Shown piece by piece: positions 57,305-64,000 of a stretch of 64,000 nucleotides of DNA. Within the stretch, counting starts at the first letter, position 1. Each line of letters begins with the position of its first letter. Under the pieces are notes generated by a model that had not been told where the DNA came from, did no database searches, and saw only the letters and a program-made list of their open reading frames with translations. The DNA lies in contig NZ_JACHXO010000002.1 in the NCBI RefSeq assembly GCF_014192155.1, forward strand, positions 372,001-436,000, written 5' to 3'. Both the position numbers and the translations under genes were made by a program. The stretch comes from Roseateles terrae. Lineage in GTDB: Bacteria; Pseudomonadota; Gammaproteobacteria; Burkholderiales; Burkholderiaceae_C.

Positions 57305-59122
57305 ATGGATACCCGTATTTCCCAGATCAAGCTGCGCATCTCCCGCCTGCGGGACGCCCTGCGCAACGCCGACGCCCACGCCATCCTGGTGCCATCGGCC
57401 GATCCTCATCTGTCGGAATACCTGCCGGAGCGCTGGCAGGGTCGTGAATGGCTGTCCGGCTTCACCGGCTCCATGGCCACGCTGGTGGTCACCCGCGACC
57501 AGGCGATGCTGTTCGCCGACAGCCGCTATTGGACACAGGCCGAGCGTGAGCTCGAAGGCAGCGGCATCTCGCTGTTCAAGATCCCGACTGGCGCCGCGAC
57601 GCATCACGTCAACTGGCTGGCCGAGACGCTGCAGCCGGGGCAGACGCTGGTGGTGGATGGCCAGGTGCTGGGCCTGGCCATGGCGCAGCTGCTGCGCCAG
57701 GCACTGACGCCCCGCCAGATCCGCATCAACACCGGACTCGACCTGCTCGACGCCACCTGGGACGGCCGCCCCGGGCTGCCCGACGCAAAGGTGTATGAGC
57801 ATCAGGCGCCGCACGCCACCGTGAGCCGCGCCGACAAGCTGGCCCAGGTGCGGGCCGCCATGACCCAGCACGGCGCCACGCATCACCTGATCTCCAGCGT
57901 GGACGATGTGGCCTGGCTGTTCAACCTGCGCGGCTCCGATGTCACCTACAACCCGGTGTTTGTGGGCCATGCGCTGCTGACGGCGGACGGCGCCGAGCTG
58001 TTCGTTCAGGACGGCAAGATCGACGCCGCGCTGAGCGCCCGTCTGGCCGCCGATGGCGTCCAGGTGCGCCCCTATGCGAATGCCCCCGTCGCCCTGGCGC
58101 AGGTGCCGGCTACCGCCACCGTGCTGATCGACCCGCGCCGCGTGACGCTGGGCCTGCGTGAAGCGCTGCCGGCGGCGGTGCGTGTGGTGGAGGCCATCAA
58201 TCCCAGCACGCTGCTCAAGAGCCGCAAAAATGCCGCCGAGGCGCAATTCGTACGGGAAGCCATGGAGCAGGACGGTGCCGCCATGTGCGCCTTCTATGCC
58301 TGGTTCGAAGCAGCCCTGGCGCGTGGAGAACCGCTGGACGAGCTGAAGGTGGACGAACACCTGAGCGCCGAGCGGGCCAAGCGCCCCGGTTTCGTGGGTC
58401 TCTCCTTCTCCACCATCGCCGGCTTCAATGCCAACGGCGCCCTGCCCCACTACCGCGCCCTGCCCGAGCTGTTCTCCGAGATCAAGGGCGATGGCCTGCT
58501 GCTGATCGACTCCGGCGGTCAGTACCTGGGCGGCACCACCGACATCACCCGCGTGTGGCCCATTGGCCAGGTGTCCGACGCACAGCGGCGCGACTACACG
58601 CTGGTGCTCAAGGGCACCATTGCGCTCTCCCGAACCGTCTTCCCGCGCGGCACGCTGAGCCCGATGCTCGACGCCATCGCACGTGCGCCGCTGTGGGCCC
58701 ATGGGCTGGACTATGGTCACGGCACCGGCCACGGCGTGGGCTACTTCATGAATGTGCATGAGGGCCCCCAGAGCATTTCCAAGGCGGTGCCGGATGCCAA
58801 CATGGCCATGGAGCCGGGCATGATCACCTCGATCGAGCCGGGCCTCTACCGTCCCAAGCAGTGGGGCGTGCGGATCGAGAATCTGGTGCTGAACGTTCAG
58901 CATGAGACGCCCGAGAACGGCCAGTTCGGCGAGATGCTGGCTTTCGAAACACTGACCCTGTGCCCGATCGACACACGATGCGTGATGGTGTCGCTGCTGT
59001 CCGATGAAGAGCTGGCATGGCTCAACGACTACCACGCCGAAGTGCGCCGCCGGCTGTCGCCGCTGGTCAGCGGGGATGCGCTCGCGTGGCTGACCACCCG
59101 GACGGAGCCGCTGACGCGCTGA
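57305..59122 (+). CDS. Xaa-Pro aminopeptidase (aminopeptidase P family)
   Basis: A 605-residue M24 metallopeptidase of the large, eukaryote-like aminopeptidase P type with two N-terminal creatinase-like domains (residues 1-310). The dinuclear metal site can be followed: LLIDSGGQYLGGTTDITR (two Asp), HGTGHGVGYFMNVHEGP (His), TSIEPGLY (Glu) and LAFETLTLCPI (Glu). It removes N-terminal residues before proline in the cytoplasm. It starts 101 bases after kynA and ends four bases before the convergent response-regulator gene. Confidence 0.92.
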   Translation: MDTRISQIKLRISRLRDALRNADAHAILVPSADPHLSEYLPERWQGREWLSGFTGSMATLVVTRDQAMLFADSRYWTQAERELEGSGISLFKIPTGAATHHVNWLAETLQPGQTLVVDGQVLGLAMAQLLRQALTPRQIRINTGLDLLDATWDGRPGLPDAKVYEHQAPHATVSRADKLAQVRAAMTQHGATHHLISSVDDVAWLFNLRGSDVTYNPVFVGHALLTADGAELFVQDGKIDAALSARLAADGVQVRPYANAPVALAQVPATATVLIDPRRVTLGLREALPAAVRVVEAINPSTLLKSRKNAAEAQFVREAMEQDGAAMCAFYAWFEAALARGEPLDELKVDEHLSAERAKRPGFVGLSFSTIAGFNANGALPHYRALPELFSEIKGDGLLLIDSGGQYLGGTTDITRVWPIGQVSDAQRRDYTLVLKGTIALSRTVFPRGTLSPMLDAIARAPLWAHGLDYGHGTGHGVGYFMNVHEGPQSISKAVPDANMAMEPGMITSIEPGLYRPKQWGVRIENLVLNVQHETPENGQFGEMLAFETLTLCPIDTRCVMVSLLSDEELAWLNDYHAEVRRRLSPLVSGDALAWLTTRTEPLTR

Positions 59123-59126
59123 GGCG

Positions 59127-60047
59127 TCACATCTGCCGGAACAGGTGCAGGTAACTGCGGCTGACCGGCAGCACTTCCGGGCGGGCCTTCAAGTGCAGGT
59201 CCGCCGTCTCATTCGGCCCGCGGGTCACGTGGCTGATCGCATGCAGGTTCACCACCACCGAGCGGTGCACCTGCACAAAGCACTGTGGGTCCAGGCGTTC
59301 GATCAGCTCGCGGATCGGCGTGCGGATCAGCGCCTCGCCATCGGCGGTGGCAACGAGGGTGTACTTCTCGTCCGACCGCAGGAAGAGGATGTCGTCCACC
59401 GGGATCAGCTTCAAGGTGCTGCCCACCGAGGCGCGGATCCATTGCAAGGGGCCGGTATCGGACGCCAGCGCGTGGGCCGCGGGTTCACCGGCAGCGGATG
59501 TGGCTGGGTACCCGGGCGTGTGCACGGGCGTGGGGCTGGACATCGGCGTGGACATCGACGGGGATGTGGAAAGGGACGTCGCCCCCGGCAGGGACGCCGA
59601 TGCCGGACGTGCAATGCGTCGCGCGAGTTCCTCGATGACGGTTTCCAGCGCCACCGGCGCCTGCGCCGGCGCAGAGGTCTGGAGTCGGTCCTTCAACCGC
59701 TCCACCGTGTCGGCAAGGCGCGCTTCGTCGATCGGCTTGACGAGATAGTCGATCGCGCCGCGCTCAAAAGCCTGGAGCGCATAGTCCTGATAGGCCGTGA
59801 CAAACACGATGTGGGCCTGCCGCGCGATCTGACGCGCCGCTTCCATGCCGTTCAGGCCCGGCATGTGAACGTCCAGGAACACCACGTCCGGCCGGTGCAT
59901 TTCAAACAGCTCCACCGCCTCGCGCCCATTGCGCGCCTGCGCCACCACGCTGAGCGCGGGCCATGCAGCGGCCAGGCTGCGTTGCAGGCTGTCGCGCAGG
60001 AGCGGTTCATCGTCGGCAATGAGGGCGGTAGGGGCGGCGGCGGTCAT
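59127..60047 (-). CDS. LytTR-type response regulator
   Basis: A 306-residue two-domain regulator. The receiver domain (residues 7-120) has the acidic pair ADDEP, phosphoacceptor Asp59 (FLDVHMPG) and Lys in YLVKPID. A Ser/Pro/Thr-rich linker with MSTPMSSPTP lies at about residues 155-195. The C-terminal LytTR DNA-binding domain (about 205-305) contains IPVDDILFLRSDEKYTLV and FVQVHRSVVVNL. It pairs with the histidine kinase whose stop lies 50 bases upstream on the same strand. Target genes are unknown. Confidence 0.92.
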   Translation of the reverse strand: MTAAAPTALIADDEPLLRDSLQRSLAAAWPALSVVAQARNGREAVELFEMHRPDVVFLDVHMPGLNGMEAARQIARQAHIVFVTAYQDYALQAFERGAIDYLVKPIDEARLADTVERLKDRLQTSAPAQAPVALETVIEELARRIARPASASLPGATSLSTSPSMSTPMSSPTPVHTPGYPATSAAGEPAAHALASDTGPLQWIRASVGSTLKLIPVDDILFLRSDEKYTLVATADGEALIRTPIRELIERLDPQCFVQVHRSVVVNLHAISHVTRGPNETADLHLKARPEVLPVSRSYLHLFRQM

Positions 60048-60097
60048 GGGCTTGCGGCTGCAATGATGAAGGGCGGGGTGGCGTGCGGGCGACGATG

Positions 60098-61195
60098 CTA
60101 GGGCGACGGAAAATTAAGTTCGGCACGCAGGCCATGCGGCTGATTTTCGGTGAGTTCCAGTGTGGACGAGAGGCCGTAGAACAGCGTCAGCCGCTCACGC
60201 AGGTTGCGCAACCCGGTCCCGGCTCCCATCTCGTGCTGCAGGCCGACACCGGTATCGCTCACCCACAGGCGTATGCGTCCGCCCTGCTGGTCGCCGCCCA
60301 CCTCGATTCGGCCGCCGTCCTCGCTGGGATCCACGCCATGCCGCACCGCGTTCTCCACCAGCGTGAGCAACGCCATCGGCGGGAACCGTAGGCCGCTGAG
60401 CGCCGGTGACACCTCGACGGTAAAGCTCATCCGGTCCGGCATGCGCAGGTGCATCAACTCGAGATAGGCCTGCACCAGCGCGAGTTCGTCACCCAGCGTG
60501 GCGCTCTCCCCTTGCAGCCGCGGCATGGCGGCGCGCAGGTACGCAATCAGGCTGCGCAGCACCGGAGCCGCCTGCGGCGACCCGGTTTCCACCAAGGCCT
60601 GGACATTCGCCAGCGTGTTGAAGAGGAAGTGAGGCTCTACCTGTGCCTGCAGCAGGCGCAGACGGGCATCCAGCGCCTGTCGCTCCAGCTCGCTGCGCTC
60701 CAGCTCAAAGCTCAGCGCCTGATTGCGCGCCTCGGCGTCCCGCTGTCGGTACAGCGCCCCCATGGCGAGCAAGGGGCCAACGACCAGGCCCGAGCCGGCA
60801 ATCCACATGAATCCCAGCATCCGGGCCTCGGACTGGACCAGGCTCGCCAGGTCGCCGCCGACGGCCACCAGGTAGACGACCAAGGTGGCCACCGGCACGG
60901 CGGCCGCCACCACCACCACCTGGAAGAACCAGCGCGCCCACCAGCGCGGCAGGCGACGGGGCCACTGGCCGGCCGCCGAGAACGCCAGCAGCGCCAGCAT
61001 GCCGACGAACATGGTGCGGCCCAGCAGCACCGGGAACGGGATGATGAAGATGGGGTCCAGCGCCGCAGCGGCGAGCGTGGCCAGGACCAGCGCCAGGGCC
61101 AGACGGCGCGGCGTGAGATAGGAGACGAATCCGTGCCAGGGCTGGCCCGGCGCGCGGAAACTGGGGCGTGGAGTCGCGGTCGGCGGAGAGGACAT
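60098..61195 (-). CDS. LytS/AlgZ-type sensor histidine kinase
   Basis: A 365-residue membrane kinase. Four to five hydrophobic helices span residues 30-150, followed by a coiled-coil-like stretch (ELERSELERQALDARLR) and the LytS-type His_kinase motif QVEPHFLFNTLANVQ with phospho-His189. The ATP-binding region carries the N-box LVENAVRHG and the G-box GVGLQHEMGAGTGLRNL. It should phosphorylate the adjacent LytTR regulator. The signal sensed is unknown. Confidence 0.92.
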   Translation of the reverse strand: MSSPPTATPRPSFRAPGQPWHGFVSYLTPRRLALALVLATLAAAALDPIFIIPFPVLLGRTMFVGMLALLAFSAAGQWPRRLPRWWARWFFQVVVVAAAVPVATLVVYLVAVGGDLASLVQSEARMLGFMWIAGSGLVVGPLLAMGALYRQRDAEARNQALSFELERSELERQALDARLRLLQAQVEPHFLFNTLANVQALVETGSPQAAPVLRSLIAYLRAAMPRLQGESATLGDELALVQAYLELMHLRMPDRMSFTVEVSPALSGLRFPPMALLTLVENAVRHGVDPSEDGGRIEVGGDQQGGRIRLWVSDTGVGLQHEMGAGTGLRNLRERLTLFYGLSSTLELTENQPHGLRAELNFPSP

Positions 61196-61574
61196 GCCCC
61201 CACGATAGCGGCGGGCCCCGGCGGCTCCAAGGGCAGAACAGCGGGGAAGCGACGAAAGACGGGCTGGGCGGCCTGAGCCGCGCCTTCAAAGCGCCCTGCG
61301 CACGCTCATTGGGTTCCGGGCGCTCAGCGGACTGCGGATGCTCAGAGGCTGTGGATGCTCAGCGAGTTCAGGTTGCTCATCGAGCGGTGGGCGCGGAGCG
61401 GGGCGCTGCCCGGCAGGCTCGTTTGCGACACCAGCCGCCCTGCGGCACGACGCGGGCCGGGCGGGTTTGTCGATCTCTGGCGGCGCAGCGCGGCGCGGCT
61501 TCCACCACCAAATGGATGTTGCCCACCATGAGCAGCGTGCGGCGGCGTCCCGCAAGGAGGGTGTGCGCCACGGC
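61196..61574. other. 379-bp noncoding stretch with a degenerate 18-bp periodicity
   Basis: No supported gene. Between 61304 and 61379 the pentamer GCTCA recurs five times at spacings of 18, 18, 17 and 18 bases with partly similar bases between. Frames through this part have low-quality composition and disagree with each other. Confidence 0.6.
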
Positions 61575-61823
61575 TCAGGCCCGCATGCCGATGTTGCACA
61601 TCACTGCTTCCTTGCCAGCATTGATGGCAAAGCGCAGCGCCTCGGCCGGCGTGGCCCAACCGTACCCGCCAGCGAGGTTTTCGTCTCGATAAGCTTCCCG
61701 CTTGTCCGGGGCGCGGCCCTGCCGCATGACCACCACCGCGGCCACGTAGCCGAACTGGCGGGGTCGCTCGATGGCGCCGGCGTAGATGCGATAGTCGCCT
61801 GTATCGACTTCAGCGAAATGCAT
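61575..61823 (-). CDS. small hypothetical protein (82 residues)
   Basis: An 82-residue protein beginning MHFAEVDTGDYRIYAGAIER, with a good ribosome site (CAGGAG seven bases before the ATG). The sequence is rich in Arg/Ala/Tyr and mixed alpha/beta, without membrane segment or known motif (segment YGWATPAEALRFAINAGKEA could be helical). The balanced amino-acid composition, unlike overlapping shadows, supports a real gene. No function can be assigned. Confidence 0.6.
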   Translation of the reverse strand: MHFAEVDTGDYRIYAGAIERPRQFGYVAAVVVMRQGRAPDKREAYRDENLAGGYGWATPAEALRFAINAGKEAVMCNIGMRA

Positions 61824-62109
61824 GTCCGTCTCCTGGTGGCCCGTTGGCCACGATAGGGGGACTGTGCGCGTGATGGGGGAGATGAGCTACCCACCTGAGG
61901 TGTGCACACCAATGGGGGTGGTGAGCGGGGGCGAGGGTCGGCGGTGCCTGAAATGGCGTCGGGGGAGGCATTCAGGGACGATCCCCGTGGTGCGGGCCGC
62001 AGGGAGGATCCGGCGCGGAACCGTCGCGTCACCCGTTCCAAGGACGGGGACGACAGCGGGAACGCCAGGAGAACGGCAAAGAGAACGACAGCGGGGCCAA
62101 TAGCCGCGA

Positions 62110-62979
62110 TCAGTCGCCGCCTTGGGACACCGCCACGTACTCGCGCAGTTCCTGGCTCACTCGCGGGGGCGGCACCGGCGACGACTTGAGCTCGACGCCT
62201 TCGGGGAACTGCTCCAGGTCATAGGCCTTCTGTTCGGCGGCCGAGATCACGCCGTTTTCATTGCTGTCGGCCGGTGCGTAGATCAGGTTGGGCACCAGCG
62301 ACACCGTGGAAGCGGAACTGGCGCTGGACGCTTCCGTGGTCGCCGGCGTGGCCGCTGGCGTGGCCGCTGGCGTGGCCGTGGCCGACGGTCTAGCCGAACC
62401 AGATGCAGATGCAGATGCAGAAGCAGCTGAAGTCGTGGATGTAGACCCCGTGGGGGCACCAGCGCCGCTCTCTGTGGCTGGTGCGGTGCCCGTTGCGGCT
62501 GGTGCGGCGCCCGTTGCGGCTGGAGCGGCGGCTGTTGCGGCGGGCGCTCGAGCAGTCGAAGCCGGTGCGCCGCCACTGGCGGCAGGCACTACGGGCGCGA
62601 CGCCAGCGGCGGCGGCGCGTGCCGGCGCCGGGCTGTTGGCCACCGCAGGCGGGACGGCTGTGGCCGCATTGACCGGCGGATTGGTGGCGGTAGCCGGGGC
62701 GACCGACGCAGCGGAACCGACCGCGGCGTCTTCGGCGCCTATGGCGATGGAAGTCGAACCGGCGTCCGTTCTGGCCGCTTTGGCCGAAGCCGGGACCGTT
62801 GTCGGACGTACCGGGGTCGACGCCTCACGCGCCGCGAGCGACGTGGCAGCGGCGGACAAAGTGACGACCGCAGAGGCTTCGGGAGCCTCCGCGGCATTGA
62901 CGGACTCCTGCTCGCGGCTGCGCAGCGGCGCAGCGCTGGAAGCGGAGCTGGTCGCGGTTGTTGCGAGAGCAGAGATCAT
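62110..62979 (-). CDS. Ala/Pro/Thr-rich protein with a single EF-hand loop
   Basis: A 289-residue protein started by an ATG with GGAGG six bases upstream. Residues 1-220 are low-complexity Ala/Thr/Pro/Ser with nested short repeats (AAPAATG, TPAATPAAT, SASASA). Residues 238-249 read DSNENGVISAAE, a canonical 12-residue EF-hand loop (D-N-N-G-I-S-E at the ligand positions), followed by a helix and a conserved-looking tail ending YVAVSQGGD. No clear signal peptide or membrane helix is seen. It may be a disordered protein with a Ca2+-responsive tip. The function is unknown. Confidence 0.65.
   Translation of the reverse strand: MISALATTATSSASSAAPLRSREQESVNAAEAPEASAVVTLSAAATSLAAREASTPVRPTTVPASAKAARTDAGSTSIAIGAEDAAVGSAASVAPATATNPPVNAATAVPPAVANSPAPARAAAAGVAPVVPAASGGAPASTARAPAATAAAPAATGAAPAATGTAPATESGAGAPTGSTSTTSAASASASASGSARPSATATPAATPAATPATTEASSASSASTVSLVPNLIYAPADSNENGVISAAEQKAYDLEQFPEGVELKSSPVPPPRVSQELREYVAVSQGGD
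62340..62540 (-). repeat. nested short repeats inside the EF-hand protein gene
   Basis: Three 12-bp GCTGGCGTGGCC-type units near 62353-62388, a GATGCA hexamer run near 62403-62425 and about three 21-bp GGTGCGGCGCCCGTTGCGGCT-like units near 62480-62540. All preserve the reading frame. Confidence 0.7.
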
Positions 62980-63262
62980 GATGTGCCTCCACGAAGGATT
63001 CCGCGGAATCGGCCAGCGGATGCCGGGCGGGAACGCTTCCCGCCTGCTTACCTTTTCAGGGCATGTTCGGTTTTTCGGCCATGTCTCGGACGACTTTAGG
63101 GCGATTTATGAAACCGACACACTTTTTTTCCGCCAGTTGAATGGAGTGGGCAGTTTGTCGCGCCGCAGTGCCCCATCTCGCCGCAGATAAAGGGTTAACC
63201 CTGACCCCTTCAGTGAAGTCGCAGGCGGCCAAGAGGGGCCTGCCCTGTCGCGCGGGGCATCG

Positions 63263-63934
63263 TCACAGCACCGCGTAACGTCCCGGCCTGTGGTTCACAG
63301 CAATGAACAGATTCATCACCACCGCCGCCAGCACCGAGTAGGCCACGCGCTCCGGTGAGATCACCGTCAAGGCCAGCAGCACGATGGCGCAGTCCATGGC
63401 CATCTGTACCTTGCCAGCGCGCCAGCCCCTGGCTTTTTGCAGATACAGCGACACGATGGTGGCACCGCCCAGGCTGGCGCGGTGCCGAGCCAGGAACAGG
63501 CAGCCCGAGCCCAGCAGCAAGCCGCCCAGCACCGCCGCATAGGCCGGGTGGAGCCGGTCGATGGCGAAAAGGCGCGGCGAGAACTCGGTCATCAGCGACA
63601 GCAGCGCAATCGAGATGAAGGTCTTGATCGTGAATTCCCGGCCCATGCGCGTCCAGGCGAACCAGTAAAACGGCAGGTTGATCAGGAAGAACAGCCGGCC
63701 CAGGCTGACGTCGGTCGCGTAGTGCAACACGAACGCGGCGCCCGCGGTGCCGCCGGTCAGCAGGCCCGCCTGGGCGAACAGGATCAGGGCCAGCGACACG
63801 AACAGCGTGCCAGTGAAAATCGCCTGGGCATCCTCAAACAGGGTATGTGAGCGGATGGTCAGGTCATCCATCGTCACCGTCGCCGGGGTGGTGGCAGCGG
63901 CATCGACGGGGAGGTGCAGGGGTCGGTCACTCAT
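63263..63934 (-). CDS. YitT family membrane protein
   Basis: A 223-residue inner-membrane protein with about five hydrophobic helices. The YitT/DUF161 features ALILFAQAGLLTGGTAGAAF and a second GLLLGSGCLFLARHRASLGG, i.e. the repeated glycine-rich half-helices, are present. The C-terminal DUF2179 domain of larger members is missing, as in the short proteobacterial forms. Function is unknown; transport has been suggested for the family. Confidence 0.85.
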   Translation of the reverse strand: MSDRPLHLPVDAAATTPATVTMDDLTIRSHTLFEDAQAIFTGTLFVSLALILFAQAGLLTGGTAGAAFVLHYATDVSLGRLFFLINLPFYWFAWTRMGREFTIKTFISIALLSLMTEFSPRLFAIDRLHPAYAAVLGGLLLGSGCLFLARHRASLGGATIVSLYLQKARGWRAGKVQMAMDCAIVLLALTVISPERVAYSVLAAVVMNLFIAVNHRPGRYAVL

Positions 63935-64000
63935 CCCGTAGACGAAGCAGAAAACGTGCCGGCGAGTATCCCCCGGGAGAACCCTGATGTGAGTCGGGCC

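Overview
The window is about 64 kb of high-GC DNA that is almost fully coding. Gene content and protein style point to a betaproteobacterium of the order Burkholderiales: a Gram-negative porin ending in Phe, a fused glucokinase/RpiR regulator as annotated in Burkholderia, a kynBUA operon and an aryl-polyene cluster tail. A Roseateles/Mitsuaria-like free-living heterotroph is my inference, not something the sequence proves. I saw no rRNA, tRNA, CRISPR array, transposase or integrase.

Layout. (1) 1-7.75 kb: the distal end of an aryl polyene (APE) pigment cluster. It holds a methyltransferase, a DUF3261 lipoprotein, ketosynthase, dehydratase, ketoreductase and ketosynthase, all in overlapping ATGA style, then a terminator, two small secreted proteins, a phosphopantetheinyl transferase and a second methyltransferase. 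(2) 7.9-13.1 kb: a periplasmic solute-binding protein, a calcineurin-like phosphoesterase next to a Ser/Thr kinase fused to a universal-stress domain, a cysteine-cluster protein and a TPR lipoprotein. (3) 13.3-20.4 kb: secreted pullulanase divergent from two exported GH13 amylases. (4) 20.5-25.5 kb: DUF2007 protein, porin, a hypothetical, TruD, a cation/proton antiporter and two octamer repeat arrays. (5) 25.6-41.75 kb: malQ-glgX-glgB-glgP on the minus strand, divergent from malK-malE-malF-malG plus a third exported GH13 amylase. (6) 41.8-47.0 kb: an apparently unrelated block of hipA-hipB, a DUF2332 protein and a secreted fascin-like/beta-helix protein. (7) 47.2-52.7 kb: a TonB-dependent receptor divergent from the glucokinase-RpiR fusion. 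(8) 52.8-59.1 kb: gcdH, kynB-kynU-kynA (tryptophan degradation) and an aminopeptidase P. (9) 59.1-64 kb: a LytTR/LytS-type two-component pair, a small conserved-looking protein, an Ala-rich EF-hand protein and a YitT membrane protein.

How it fits together. Regions 3, 5 and 7 read as one starch/maltodextrin system. A TonB receptor could take up glucans across the outer membrane. Exported pullulanase and amylases would trim them, MalEFGK would import maltodextrins, and MalQ, GlgP, GlgX, GlgB and glucokinase would process them to glucose and glucose-1-phosphate or store them. All three divergent intergenic regions of this system carry 15-bp sites of the form (T/G)GTAG-N5-CTACA. Two are perfect TGTAGT-N3-ACTACA palindromes. 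This looks like the operator of an RpiR/HexR-type regulator, and the fusion protein encoded beside three of the sites is the natural candidate. That proposed regulon is the most interesting signal in the window.
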